NCBI GenBank assembly: GCA_041396125.1 | Contig: JAWKZG010000001.1 | Coordinates: forward strand, 930,001-994,000 | Source: JAWKZG01 sp041396125 | GTDB taxonomy: Bacteria; Pseudomonadota; Gammaproteobacteria; Competibacterales; Competibacteraceae | Direction of reading: 5' to 3' | Length of the DNA: 64,000 bases | Shown here: positions 18,764 through 28,472 of the stretch, in pieces | How the letters are laid out: each line of letters begins with the position of its first letter | Position numbering within the stretch: position 1 is the first letter of the stretch | The notes under the pieces: generated by a model | The model's input: only the letters and a program-made list of their open reading frames with translations | Told to the model about the DNA's origin: nothing | Database searches by the model: none | Translations under genes and position numbers: made by a program

Positions 18764-19237
18764 ATGACTTTGGACAAGGATCGCATCGGTTCTCTCATCG
18801 TGTTCATATTTTGCGCGGTGGCGTGGACTTTCCTCGACGATATGCCCGCTGAAGCGGCGTTTTTCCCAAGATTGATCGTCGGCTTCGCCATGGCCTTGTC
18901 GGTGATCTGGGGATTTTCAACCTTGTGGGCACACACGCCGGAACAAAAAGGTGACGCTGACGCTGTCGACGGCAGCGCATCTGCGGGGACTTTCATGGAG
19001 AACCCGCGTAATTTTGCAGTGTTCTCCGCCTGCCTGGTTGCTTACATCATCCTGATCGATACTATCGGCTACTTCACGTCCTCAGCGCTGTTTGTGATCG
19101 GTGCGAGCCTGCTGCTTGGCTACCGACGCCCGCTGGTTGTCGTATCGACTGCCGCTGCCTTCGTGCTGTTCATTTATGTCGTTTTCGTCGTGATATTCGA
19201 GCGGCCGTTACCGCTGGAATTCTTTCAACCTCAATAA
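18764..19237 (+). CDS. tctB: Tripartite tricarboxylate transporter small membrane subunit TctB
   Basis: A 157-residue protein with four likely membrane segments (about residues 8-25, 33-53, 84-103 and 115-145) and an N-terminal LDKDRIGSLIVF. These are the size and topology of TctB, the poorly conserved small permease subunit. PEAAFFPRLI-like phrasing after the first segment is common in the family. Its place between tctC and tctA secures the call. Confidence 0.88.
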   Translation: MTLDKDRIGSLIVFIFCAVAWTFLDDMPAEAAFFPRLIVGFAMALSVIWGFSTLWAHTPEQKGDADAVDGSASAGTFMENPRNFAVFSACLVAYIILIDTIGYFTSSALFVIGASLLLGYRRPLVVVSTAAAFVLFIYVVFVVIFERPLPLEFFQPQ

Positions 19238-19295
19238 AGCCGGTGCGCCGCGACTCCTGCTTGCCTAGCAACCATAACAAGGTTCCTATACTGCT

Positions 19296-20792
19296 ATGTT
19301 CGATCCTTTCATAACCGCCTTGCCCCATGTGCTGACCTTCGAGGTGCTGTTCGCCATGGTCATTGGGGTTATCGGCGGCATTGCCTTTGGCGCATTGCCT
19401 GGTCTGACCGCGACCCTGGGTATCGCGGTGCTGATTCCAGTGACGTTTTCGCTCGCTCCACTTACCGGGCTAGGCATGATCGCCGGCATCTATCAGGGCG
19501 CCATGTACGGCGGTGCGATCCCGGCAGTCCTGCTGCGGATCCCCGGTACGCCAGCAGCCATCGCTACTACGTTCGATGGTTTCCCCATGGCACAACAAGG
19601 GCAGGCGGCTTATGCGCTGCGCGTGGCCCTGGTGTCGTCGGCGGTCGGCGGCGTGGTCAGCGCGATCGTGCTCATGACGTTAGCGCCACCGCTGTCAGAG
19701 TTCGCCCTGAGCTTCGGACCCGCAGAATACTTTATGCTGGCGGTGTTTGGCCTGGCGAGTATTTCGGTGCTGCTCGGCGCAAACGCGGTGAAGGGGCTGT
19801 TGAGTGCGTGCTTCGGATTGTTCGTCGGTATTGTCGGAATTGATCCTATGACCGGCTATGAGCGTTATACCTTCGACAGCATGTACCTGATCAGCGGCTT
19901 TGACATGGTCGTACTATTGACCGGCCTCTATGCTATTCCACCGGCACTGATCATGGCGGAAAAGGCGATCCAGCACGGTGTCTCGGGTGATGTCCTGATA
20001 TTGAGGAAGACCCACACGCGTCTCTCTGAGTGGCTGATATTCTGGAAAACCTGGGTCCGGTCCTCAGTAATCGGCGTGGTGATCGGCATCATCCCGGGTG
20101 CTGGCGGTAACATCGCCGCATTTATGGCCTGGAATGAGGCCAAGCGCGCCTCAAAAAATCCCGAGCGTTTCGGCAAGGGGGAGCCGCAGGGGCTGGCCGC
20201 TGCCGAGTGTGCCAATAACGGCGACTCGTCGACTGCGCTGATCCCGGCGGTAACGCTGGGAATACCCGGCAATGCGGTCTCTGCAGTGATCCTCGGCGGA
20301 CTGCTGGTACACGGTATGCAGCCCGGACCTGGGCTTTTTCGCGACAACCCCGAAGTGATCTACGGCTTCATGATTGAGATGCTGCTCACCGCCATCATTA
20401 TGCTTGTGCTTGGCCGGTACGGTGCGCGATTATTCATCCAGGTGCTTCGTATACCGCCGGTGTTATTGTCAACGATGCTGGTGCCGATGACCTTCATTGG
20501 TGCTTATGCCATCCAGAACAGCGTATTTGACATCTGGATGTGCCTGGCCTTCGGCCTGATCGGCTATGCCATGGAGAAGACTGACATCCCTGTAGCACCG
20601 GCCGTACTGGCGGTGATTCTCGGGCCTATGGCAGAGGTCAATCTGCGCCGGGGACTCCTGATCCACCAGAACGACTACAGTTTTCTTATCGAGCGGCCCA
20701 TCTCGCTCGTCATACTCCTGCTGACAATCCTGGTGTGCGTATTTCCGATGTATCGAGCGCTGCGTCATCGCTTCCGGACGCGCCATGCATGA
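19296..20792 (+). CDS. tctA: Tripartite tricarboxylate transporter large permease TctA
   Basis: A 498-residue membrane protein with about eleven or twelve segments. The conserved GALPGLTATLGIAVLIPVTF near the start and GIIPGAGGNIAAFMAWNEAKR near the middle are the paired TctA signatures thought to form the substrate path. NGDSSTALIPAVTLGIPGN is a further hallmark. It completes a full tctCBA set. The last gene of the operon, an Ldh2-type dehydrogenase, starts 124 bp downstream. Confidence 0.95.
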   Translation: MFDPFITALPHVLTFEVLFAMVIGVIGGIAFGALPGLTATLGIAVLIPVTFSLAPLTGLGMIAGIYQGAMYGGAIPAVLLRIPGTPAAIATTFDGFPMAQQGQAAYALRVALVSSAVGGVVSAIVLMTLAPPLSEFALSFGPAEYFMLAVFGLASISVLLGANAVKGLLSACFGLFVGIVGIDPMTGYERYTFDSMYLISGFDMVVLLTGLYAIPPALIMAEKAIQHGVSGDVLILRKTHTRLSEWLIFWKTWVRSSVIGVVIGIIPGAGGNIAAFMAWNEAKRASKNPERFGKGEPQGLAAAECANNGDSSTALIPAVTLGIPGNAVSAVILGGLLVHGMQPGPGLFRDNPEVIYGFMIEMLLTAIIMLVLGRYGARLFIQVLRIPPVLLSTMLVPMTFIGAYAIQNSVFDIWMCLAFGLIGYAMEKTDIPVAPAVLAVILGPMAEVNLRRGLLIHQNDYSFLIERPISLVILLLTILVCVFPMYRALRHRFRTRHA

Positions 20793-20916
20793 GGCTTATG
20801 GTGAAAATTAATTGTCTCGCAAGTCTGTATGCTGTATTCAGCCCTGCGAAAATCGAGTCCAGCTCTAGGGGCTTGGTCATGTCCGGTCTGGCCAGCACCT
20901 GAGTACAGGAGAGAAG

Positions 20917-22052
20917 ATGTCGCAAATATTCGAATCCACCGGATCGGAAGGCACCCGGCGTGGTGTCGCCGCCCCCGCAACAGATGACCCAACAGGTGAA
21001 CTAATACGCATACCGGCCGCGGAGCTCGTATCCTTTACAACCAGACTGCTGCGTGCGGCGGGCATGGAAAATGATAAGGCCGTGGCGGTGGCTGAGGTGG
21101 CGGTAGAAGGGGATATGATCGGCCACGATACCCATGGCGTGTCGCTGCTGGGTTGGTACCTCGACGAGCTTGCGGCCGGAACGATGAACGGCGTGGGGAC
21201 GATGCGAGTTGTGGCAGACCGTAGGCCTGTTTTACCTGGGACGGCAAGCAACTGCCCGGTGCCTGGTTGATCCGGCAGGCCTTGGAGCTGGCCAGCGGGC
21301 GGGTGGGCGAATATGGCATCGTAACCGGCGTTATTGCCAACAGCCATCACACTGGGGCTTTGGCAGCTTATCTGAGGCCGGTAACCGAGCGTGGCTACAT
21401 TGGTATCATTAAGTCATCCAATCCGGCCGCCTGCCGCATGGCGCCGTTCGGTGGCACCGAGCCATTGCTCACGCCCGACCCGATTGCTGCGGGATTTCCT
21501 ACCCACGGCAGCCCGGTCATCATTGATATCTCCTGCTCGATCACGACCACCACCATGACCAGTCTCCTGGCGAGTCGTGGTGGCCGTTACCCTGAGGCCT
21601 GGGCGTTGACTGCCACCGGCGTGCCAACAGACGATCCCGATGAAGTCGTGTCACGTGGTGGTTCCCTGCTGCCGCTTGGTGGCGTATCAAAGGGGCACAA
21701 GGGGTACGGCCTGGCACTAATCGTCGAGATGCTGACCCAGGGATTGTCCGGCCGTGGTCGTGCAGATGCGCTGTCCAGTACGGCCCAGTCGCTGTTCATC
21801 CAGGTCATTGACCCGGATGCCTTTGGTGGCCGCGAGGTGTTCCTGCGCCAATCCAGTTGGCTGGCTGATGCCTGTCGCGCCAATCCGCCTGCACCTGGCG
21901 TGTCCGCAGTCCGGGTACCGGGTGACAGTGCCGCCCGCAATCGCCACGAGGCATTGGCGCGCGGCGTACCTGTCGGCAGGGAAGCGATTAAGCGCCTGCG
22001 AGCTGCCGCCGATACTTACTCCGTCGATCTGCCGGTCGCGTTCAATGGATAG
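20917..22052 (+). pseudogene. Ldh2-family (malate/L-lactate/sulfolactate-type) NAD(P)-dependent dehydrogenase, one frameshift
   Basis: The first frame (20917-21270) gives the family start: IRIPAAELVSFTTRLLRAAG, then GDMIGHDTHGVSLL with the substrate-binding His. It reads out of frame after residue about 105. The second frame resumes with GKQLPGAWLIRQ and runs to 22052 with VIANSHHTGALAAYL, GGTEPLLTPDPIAAGFPT and KGHKGYGLALIVEML. One T added to the TTTT run at 21230-21233 joins both halves into a normal protein of about 378 residues (reading VFTWDGKQLPGAW). The family oxidises 2-hydroxy acids such as malate, lactate, ureidoglycolate or sulfolactate. It closes the TctCBA operon. The AGGAG in front of 20917 is strong. 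I suspect a sequencing slip rather than true loss. Confidence 0.85.
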
Positions 22053-22095
22053 TCGTTAATACCTGATACGGCATCTTGCAGCGAATGACACCGCA

Positions 22096-22121
22096 AGTAC
22101 GGTAGCGGTCGATACCGTACT
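22096..22121. terminator. Perfect 9-bp stem between convergent genes
   Basis: AGTACGGTA (22096-22104) and TACCGTACT (22113-22121) form a perfect hairpin with an 8-base loop. It lies between the Ldh2-type gene and the convergent dioxygenase. There is no long T run, so it may act as a weak bidirectional terminator or an mRNA end stabiliser. Confidence 0.5.
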
Positions 22122-22148
22122 GCAGTTATGCATGCGCTGTTGTTGTTG

Positions 22149-23015
22149 TTAGTAAGGTGCATCGCCCAGCACGGTACAGCGCCGGATGACACGGCGATCG
22201 CGGGCGGCATCATAGGCTGTCGCCCGGTGCAGCAGGCAGCGGTTGTCCCACACGACCAGCTCGCCCGGTTGCCAGTGATGCTGGTAGACCAGCTCGGGCG
22301 GAGTGATCATGGCGTTGAGTTGTTCGATCAGTTCGCGCCCGGCCTGGTAGTCCATGCCCTCAATGGTTTCCGCATGATCCCCCAGGAAGACACTGCGTCG
22401 GCCGGTTTCCGGATGAGTGCGAATAATGGGGTGGGCGACCGGTGGCACTTCGCGTTTCTGCTGCTCGGTCATGGGGTCCTCGCCATGCCGGCGGCGGCGG
22501 GAAAAATCCAGATTATGGATCGCCTTCAATCCGGCCAGCCGTGTTTTCCACGCCTCGCTAAGCCTGTCATACGCGCCGTACATATCGCAAAAATGCGTCT
22601 CGCCGCCGTGTTCCGGCACTTCGACTGCATACATGATCGTGGCCTGTCCGGTTTCCGGTCGCCAGGAGCCGTCGGTATGCCAGGACATGGTGCCTTTATC
22701 CGGATGTTTGCCGCTGGGCTGGCCGTTTTCGTCCAGATTGGACAGAAAATACAGCTCCGGATAGCCGTTGGCATGATACTGATTCATCACATGAATCTGC
22801 ACCTCGCCGAAGCGGCGGGCAAACTCGACCTGGCGTCCCGGTGGGATCTCACCACTGCGAAACAGCAGCACCTGATAATCCAGAAAAGCCTGATAGATAG
22901 CTGCGAACAAGGCATCATCGAGCTCTTGTGACAAGTCGACGTCAAGCAGCTCTGCGCCAAAATGCGGATGCAGCGGGCGAATGGTAAAGGGGGCGATTTC
23001 AGCCGTGTTTTGCAT
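22149..23015 (-). CDS. TauD/TfdA-family Fe(II)/2-oxoglutarate dioxygenase
   Basis: This non-heme iron dioxygenase couples 2-oxoglutarate decarboxylation to substrate hydroxylation. The metal triad is visible: SWHTDGSW (His113, Asp115) and LLHRATAYD (His263). The following RDRR holds the 2-oxoglutarate-binding Arg. The 288-residue length is typical. The frame is open further upstream, but the ATG at 23015 has a correctly placed GGAG and starts the family domain. TfdA/TauD members act on taurine, phenoxyacetates or other small acids; the substrate here is unknown. An SMP-30 gene lies just upstream on the same strand. Confidence 0.9.
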   Translation of the reverse strand: MQNTAEIAPFTIRPLHPHFGAELLDVDLSQELDDALFAAIYQAFLDYQVLLFRSGEIPPGRQVEFARRFGEVQIHVMNQYHANGYPELYFLSNLDENGQPSGKHPDKGTMSWHTDGSWRPETGQATIMYAVEVPEHGGETHFCDMYGAYDRLSEAWKTRLAGLKAIHNLDFSRRRRHGEDPMTEQQKREVPPVAHPIIRTHPETGRRSVFLGDHAETIEGMDYQAGRELIEQLNAMITPPELVYQHHWQPGELVVWDNRCLLHRATAYDAARDRRVIRRCTVLGDAPY

Positions 23016-23098
23016 GGCTTGGGCTCCGTTCTGCAGGTAAGCGCAAACAATAGCGGGTTTGGATCTGTGGCAGATAAAGCGGGCAGGGGGCGTGCATG

Positions 23099-24073
23099 TC
23101 AGCCGCCCGCCACGCCCTGGGTATTGACGTACAGCGCGTAGATTGACTGCGCTCCCGCCATAAACAGCCGGTTGCGCTTGAGGCCGCCGAAGCACACATT
23201 GGCGCAGCGTTCGGGCAGGGCGATGCGGCCGATGGCGGTGCCATCCGGTGCAAATACCAGCACACCATCCAGTGCCTCTGTGCCCATACCCCAGCCGCAC
23301 CACAGATTGCCGTCGATATCGCAGCGCATGCCATCCGGGGTACCGCCGGGGCCGGCATCGATCAAGACCCGTTTATTGCTGATTTCACGACCATCCGCGC
23401 TGACATCGTAAGCCAGAATTTTACGGTGCGGCACGCTGCGCGATTCGACGATATAGAGTATGGATTCGTCGGGTGAAAAACATAATCCATTGGGACCCAG
23501 CACATCATCGGCCACAATGCTGGCGACGCCGGTCTCGCCGTCAATGCGGTAGACATTCTGGCCCAGCTCAGGTTCGGCTTTGTGGCCTTCGTAGTCTCCC
23601 AGAATGCCGAACGGCGGATCAGTAAACCAGACCGAGCCGTCGGATTTCACGACTACATCTCGGCTCCACGTCCTCTGCCAGTTGTCCATCAGTACGGTAA
23701 TCGAGCCGTCATATTCGGTCCGTATTACCCGCCGACCGCCGTGCTCGCAGGTGACCAGCCGACCCTGCCGGTCGCGGGTATTGCCGTTGGCGTAATCGGA
23801 GGGCTTGCGAAAGACGCTGACAACGCCGGTTTCTTCTTCCCACTTCAGCATACGGTTATTGGGGATATCGCTCCACAGCAGGTAGCGCCCGTCGCCGAAC
23901 CAGACCGGACCTTCCGCCCAGCGGCAGCCTGTGTACAGTCGCTCAACAGCGGATTGTTTTAACCAGTATTGTTCAAAGCGCGGGTCGAGCGCCTGAATGG
24001 CCGGGTCCGGATAACGCGGATGTGGCCGCCAGCCAGCGGTGGTCGGTACGGTTGCGGAAAAGTCTGCAGTCAT
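23099..24073 (-). CDS. SMP-30/gluconolactonase-family lactonase
   Basis: A six-bladed beta-propeller of 324 residues. Blade motifs include RWAEGPVWFGDGRYLLWSDI (metal-binding Glu), GPNGLCFSPDESILYI and TPDGMRCDIDGNLWCGWG (metal-binding Asn/Asp positions). These enzymes open sugar lactones with a divalent metal. It is on the minus strand, 83 bp upstream of the dioxygenase, so the two probably form an operon. The start has GGAGGAAT in front. Confidence 0.92.
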   Translation of the reverse strand: MTADFSATVPTTAGWRPHPRYPDPAIQALDPRFEQYWLKQSAVERLYTGCRWAEGPVWFGDGRYLLWSDIPNNRMLKWEEETGVVSVFRKPSDYANGNTRDRQGRLVTCEHGGRRVIRTEYDGSITVLMDNWQRTWSRDVVVKSDGSVWFTDPPFGILGDYEGHKAEPELGQNVYRIDGETGVASIVADDVLGPNGLCFSPDESILYIVESRSVPHRKILAYDVSADGREISNKRVLIDAGPGGTPDGMRCDIDGNLWCGWGMGTEALDGVLVFAPDGTAIGRIALPERCANVCFGGLKRNRLFMAGAQSIYALYVNTQGVAGG

Positions 24074-24457
24074 GCCAATTCCTCCAGGGTAGTGCCAGGC
24101 CAGGCCAGACCAGACCTGGCCCGTTACTTTATTGATTGGGTATTTTAGTGAGTATTACAGCACTTGTATGCGCGTTGCGTGCTGTTGCAGCAGGCGATCA
24201 GCGTCTTGTGCGCTATGGGCAAAAAAGGTGCAGCGGCAGCGTGTGTTGCACCAACAACGCGCTATACTTTGTAAAGCCGGGCTGCACAAACCCGGTGCTG
24301 TTACTGACAATACGCGATTAACTAATACGATATCAAGTAGCTGTAGGATTAGCGCGGGCTCTGTATAGGGGTTGGTACAAGTTGTGCCATACAAGGGCTG
24401 GCGTTGCTTTGCCGCAACCCTGTGACAATAAAATTCATCACGTAGGAGACATCAACG
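24074..24457. other. Intergenic region between divergent operons
   Basis: This 384-bp stretch separates the lactonase gene from the long ABC-transporter train and must hold both promoters. I see no gene and no promoter pair good enough to name. An AGGAG precedes the ATG at 24458. Confidence 0.4.
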
Positions 24458-25633
24458 ATGTCCATGATCAAGCCTTTAGTGCGCCTCGCCCGCCTTGCCG
24501 CAATGACCAGCTGTCTTGCTGGCGGATTTTCCACCGCGCTAGCCCAGGACGACCCTATCAAGATTGGCATTCCCGTGGGTCTCAGCGGCGCAAACAGCGT
24601 GGTCGCGCCATCTGTAGTGCAGGCATCGGAACTGGCTGCCGCACAGATCAACGCCGCAGGCGGGGTGCTCGGGCGGCAGCTCGAACTGGTGGTCGCGGAT
24701 GACGCCAGCGGTGCTCAGGGTGCGCAAAAAGCCTTCGATTCGCTGGTATTCCAGAAAAAAGTCAATGTGCTGATTTCCATGGAAACCAGCGCCGCCCGCA
24801 ATGCCGGTCTGCCCATCGTTAATCGCGGCCGGGTGCCGTATATCTATACGTCGTTCTATGAAGGCCGCTCCTGCAGTCCGTGGATGTACGTCAATGCCTG
24901 GGTGCCGGAACAGCAGGTTGCGCCTATTGTGGATCATTTCATGGCTGAAAAAGGTGCGAAAACCTTTTTCCTGATCGGCAGTGATTATGCTGTCGGGCGC
25001 GGCATGCTGGAGTTCACCCGCCAATATATCGAGGAAAAAGGCGGTGAAGTGCTGGGCGAAGAGTATCTGCCGATGGACGGCAGCGACTGGACAGCGGTCA
25101 TCAGCCAGCTGAAATCCGCCAATCCGGATGCCCTGATCACCTCCACCGCCGGCGGCGCGCCCAATGTTACGCTGACCAAGCAGTTGCGGGCAGCCGGGGT
25201 CAATATCCCCTACGGTAATCTGGCGGTCGATGAAGGCACCGCCAAGAATATGGGCGCAGACGCCGCCGGTATTTATATTTCCGCCTCGTATATCACCGGC
25301 ATCGATAGTGCCGAAAACAAAGCGTTCCTGGCCGCGATGGCCGAGCATTTCGGGGACGATCTGAAAACCCCGAACGATTTGTCAGTGCCGCAGTACGAAG
25401 CCGTTTATTTGTACAAAGCCGCGCTGGAAAAAGCTGGCAGCACCGATCCGCAGGCCGTTATCGACGCGCTGGGTGAGGTTGAAGTGATGGGCCCGCGTGG
25501 TCTGATCAAAATGAACAAGCAGCGGCACGCCCCGCTGACCATGTACCTCGGTCAGGTACAGGACGACGGCAGCGTCGCTGTTATCAGTAAATTCGAGAAC
25601 GTCGACCCCGGCGAGCAGTGCCCGAATCTCTGA
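24458..25633 (+). CDS. Branched-chain-type ABC importer, substrate-binding protein
   Basis: A periplasmic type 1 binding protein of the LivK/Peripla_BP_6 type, 391 residues. The signal peptide runs to about residue 29 (cleavage near ALA-QDDP). The mature start IKIGIPVGLSGANSVVAPSVVQ and INAAGGVLGRQLELVVADD are family hallmarks. Ligands range from branched-chain amino acids to amides and urea. It is the first gene of a plus-strand train that also holds two permease domains, two ATPase domains, two hydrolases and a second ABC importer. Confidence 0.92.
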   Translation: MSMIKPLVRLARLAAMTSCLAGGFSTALAQDDPIKIGIPVGLSGANSVVAPSVVQASELAAAQINAAGGVLGRQLELVVADDASGAQGAQKAFDSLVFQKKVNVLISMETSAARNAGLPIVNRGRVPYIYTSFYEGRSCSPWMYVNAWVPEQQVAPIVDHFMAEKGAKTFFLIGSDYAVGRGMLEFTRQYIEEKGGEVLGEEYLPMDGSDWTAVISQLKSANPDALITSTAGGAPNVTLTKQLRAAGVNIPYGNLAVDEGTAKNMGADAAGIYISASYITGIDSAENKAFLAAMAEHFGDDLKTPNDLSVPQYEAVYLYKAALEKAGSTDPQAVIDALGEVEVMGPRGLIKMNKQRHAPLTMYLGQVQDDGSVAVISKFENVDPGEQCPNL

Positions 25634-25683
25634 TTGACAATAGGGTTATGCCAGCGCTCGGTTAACCCTGTATTAAACGCCGC

Positions 25684-25712
25684 GCCGCCGTGACCAACTG
25701 ATTGACGGCGGC
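25684..25712 (+). promoter_or_regulatory. Stem-loop between binding-protein and permease genes
   Basis: GCCGCCGT (25684-25691) pairs with ACGGCGGC (25705-25712) around a 13-base loop. It lies just after the substrate-binding protein gene. Such stems often protect the upstream message or slow transcription, so that the binding protein is made in excess over the permease. Confidence 0.5.
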
Positions 25713-25729
25713 TGTTTGTTAACTGCCGT

Positions 25730-26581
25730 TTGGGAGCGCTGATTCTGACTGTTCTCGCCCTCGATATTATTACCACTGCCGCCATTTTGTTCACGGTGGC
25801 GTCCGGCCTCATGATCATTCTTGGCATCATGAAGCTGATCAATTTTGCCCACGGTGCCTTTCTCACGGTTGGCGGCTATTCTGCTTACGTCATCACTGCG
25901 CTGGGCTGGAGTCCGTGGCTGGCGATTCCGTTCGCGGCTCTGGTCGGTCTGGTGCTTGGTCTGGTGGTGGAAAAACTGATCGTGCAGCCGCTGTATGCCC
26001 GCCCGCTTGATGCCATTCTGGCGACCTGGGGTCTGGGCATCATCATTGGTCAGCTGATTACCATCGGATTCGGGCGGGAAGTGCAGTTTGTGCAAAGCCC
26101 GATCAGCGGCGCGATAGATTTTATGGGTCAGTCGTATTCGTCCTATCGGCTGCTGCTGGTTGCTGCTGCATTATTACTGGCTGCGCTGCTGATCGGGCTG
26201 ATGTATTTCACCCGCTTCGGACTGAATGCGCGAGCTGTGATCATGAACGAGGATCTGGCACGCGGACTGGGTATCGACAGCACCCGCGTGCGCCTGATCA
26301 CTTTCGGTTTCGGTGCGGCGCTGGCCAGTATGGCGGGCGCACTGATCACGCCGCTGCTGTCGGTCGATCCGAATATGGGGCTGCCCTGGCTGGTCAATTC
26401 ATTCATGCTGGTGCTGGTTTCCGGCGTATCGATTCCGGGGTTGCTGGTCGCCGCGCTTATTTTCGGCGGTGCCCAGGTGCTTGTCAGCACGTTTGTCAGC
26501 CCGATCATCGGCGGCCTGACGATAGTTGTTCTGGCCGCGCTGACCTTGCGCATCCGGCCACAGGGCTTATCCCGTGCCTGA
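25730..26581 (+). CDS. Branched-chain-type ABC importer permease, LivH-like
   Basis: A membrane permease of about 283 residues with roughly eight segments. SGLMIILGIMKLINFAHGAF is the LivH signature. GLNARAVIMNEDLARGLGID, followed by RLITFGFGAALASMAGAL, is the cytoplasmic coupling loop that contacts the ATPase. No ATG is available near the start; the frame is drawn from a TTG at 25730, and other non-ATG starts within the next few codons are possible because a GGGAG lies at 25732-25736. It overlaps the next gene by 8 bp. Confidence 0.9.
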   Translation: MGALILTVLALDIITTAAILFTVASGLMIILGIMKLINFAHGAFLTVGGYSAYVITALGWSPWLAIPFAALVGLVLGLVVEKLIVQPLYARPLDAILATWGLGIIIGQLITIGFGREVQFVQSPISGAIDFMGQSYSSYRLLLVAAALLLAALLIGLMYFTRFGLNARAVIMNEDLARGLGIDSTRVRLITFGFGAALASMAGALITPLLSVDPNMGLPWLVNSFMLVLVSGVSIPGLLVAALIFGGAQVLVSTFVSPIIGGLTIVVLAALTLRIRPQGLSRA

Positions 26582-28472
26582 AACAATTTCCACATCAACC
26601 CCGATGACAAACCAACCCGTCTTTTGCAGCGATCTGCGCATTGTGGTGATACTGGCAGTGTTGGCTTTGCTGGTGGTGGGGTTCGCGCCCTACGTGCTGG
26701 ATATTTACACCGTCAATATTCTGATTCGCGCGTTGCTGTATGCCGCGCTGGCGCTGACGGTCGATCTGCTGTGGGGTTATACCGGCATCCTGACTTTCGG
26801 CCAGTCGGCGTTTTTTGGCATTGGTGCTTATGCCTGCGCACTGATTTTCAGCCATTACGGCTTTGGTGCCGGCTGGGCGCTGCTGGCTCTGGTCATCGGT
26901 ATCCTCGCCGCAATGGGCGTGGCTGCACTGGTCGGCTGGCTGGCGTTTTACCATGGTGCCTCACCCCTGTATGGCTCTATTGTCACACTGGCATTGCCGA
27001 TTGTGCTGACCCAGGTGATCTTTTCCGGCGGGCGTTTTACCGGCTCCAGCAGCGGCCTGTCCGGGTTTCCAACCTATTACTGGACGCTGGAAATCTGGTT
27101 CTGGATTGCCGGCAGCTTTCTGGTACTGGTCACTGCTGCCGCCTGGCTGTTCGTGCGCAGTGATTTCGGTCGCGTACTGGTAGCGATCCGCGAGAACGAA
27201 GCACGCTGCGCCTATCTGGGCATTCCGGTATCCCGCATCAAGATTCTGCTGATGGTTGTCACGGGCGCTATCGGTGCGATAGCCGGTTTCGGCTATGCCG
27301 CGTTTACCAATGTGGTGGCACCGGAACTGACCGGTTTTCTGCTCGGCACCGAGTTGCTGATCTGGGTTGCGCTGGGCGGGCGCGGCACTCTGATTGGGCC
27401 GGTGCTGGGTGCGCTCCTGATCGATGTGACCAGTTCGTATCTGTCCGGCAGTCTGCCGTTTGTCTGGAAGCTGTTCGTTGGCATCGCTTTTGTGACGGTG
27501 ATTGTGGCCTTACCGCAGGGTTTACTGCCGGGTATTATCCAATTGGGGCGCAAGCTGTTCATGCGCACTCAGCCTGATCCGGCCAATGGATCAGGCAACG
27601 CCGGTTTGCAGGTGGCCCCAATAGTTGACTCGATTGTTGCGGCAACGCAAAACCGGGCCGACTCGGCAGCCGCACTTGATATTCAGGGGTTGCAGCGTTA
27701 TTACGGCAGTCTGCGGGTGCTGGATGGCATTGACTTTCAGGCCCGCGCCGGCGAGTTATTGAGTGTGGTTGGCCCGAACGGGGCCGGCAAAACCACCTTG
27801 ATGCGCTGTATCAGTGATGGTTATGAACGCAGTAGCGGGAAAATTCTGATCAATAGTCACCCGATCAATCGCTTGCCACCGCATCGATTAGTGGCGTTCG
27901 GACTGGGGCGCAGTTTTCAGACTACCAGTCTGTTCGATACACTAAGCGTAGCGGAATGTCTGCGACTGGCCCGGTTCCGGCTGCAAAAGCCCAGTTTATG
28001 GGGTCGGGCCGGTGTGCTGGAACTGCCCGATGCTGCGCTGCAGGTCGTGCGTGCTACCGGACTCGATCAGCGCCTCGGGCTCGAAGTCCGGCACTTGCCA
28101 CATGGTCTGAAACGGGCACTGGAACTGGCTATGGTGCTGGCACTGGAGCCCAGTGTGTTGCTACTGGACGAACCGACCGCCGGATTGATCAAGTCCGAAC
28201 GCAGTCTGATCGGCACGATTCTGCTCGATTTGGCGCAGCAGCATGGCTTGTGCATTGTGCTGATCGAACACGATCTGGATTTTGTGCGCGATATCAGCTC
28301 GCGGGTGATTGTGCTGCACCAGGGCAGTGTCATGCTTGATGGTTCAGTGCAGGAGGTAGTCGATTCGGCGCTGGTGCAGGCGGTTTATGCCGGTCAGGCA
28401 CAGCCGGACGCGCAATCGTCCGGTGCATCCACACCGGGTACGCTACAGGAACCGGGGACGCCGCATGACTAG
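26574..28472 (+). CDS. Fused LivM-like permease and LivG-like ATPase
   Basis: One 632-residue protein joins two subunits. Residues about 15-325 form a LivM-type permease (LWGYTGILTFGQSAFFGIGAY; REIN-like loop at IRENEARCAYLGI). Residues about 365-610 form the ATPase with Walker A GPNGAGKTT, Walker B PSVLLLDEPTAGL and CIVLIEHDLDFV. The ATPase signature is HGLKRALELAM, a loose version of the usual motif. Such M-G fusions occur in other bacteria. The GTG at 26574 overlaps the LivH-like stop; an ATG at 26604 is an alternative start. Confidence 0.9.
   Translation: MPETISTSTPMTNQPVFCSDLRIVVILAVLALLVVGFAPYVLDIYTVNILIRALLYAALALTVDLLWGYTGILTFGQSAFFGIGAYACALIFSHYGFGAGWALLALVIGILAAMGVAALVGWLAFYHGASPLYGSIVTLALPIVLTQVIFSGGRFTGSSSGLSGFPTYYWTLEIWFWIAGSFLVLVTAAAWLFVRSDFGRVLVAIRENEARCAYLGIPVSRIKILLMVVTGAIGAIAGFGYAAFTNVVAPELTGFLLGTELLIWVALGGRGTLIGPVLGALLIDVTSSYLSGSLPFVWKLFVGIAFVTVIVALPQGLLPGIIQLGRKLFMRTQPDPANGSGNAGLQVAPIVDSIVAATQNRADSAAALDIQGLQRYYGSLRVLDGIDFQARAGELLSVVGPNGAGKTTLMRCISDGYERSSGKILINSHPINRLPPHRLVAFGLGRSFQTTSLFDTLSVAECLRLARFRLQKPSLWGRAGVLELPDAALQVVRATGLDQRLGLEVRHLPHGLKRALELAMVLALEPSVLLLDEPTAGLIKSERSLIGTILLDLAQQHGLCIVLIEHDLDFVRDISSRVIVLHQGSVMLDGSVQEVVDSALVQAVYAGQAQPDAQSSGASTPGTLQEPGTPHD

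Noticed and set aside
24539..25348. A 269-codon minus-strand open frame opposite the LivK-like gene
   Set aside because: It is a shadow frame; the plus strand encodes an unmistakable binding protein with a signal peptide.
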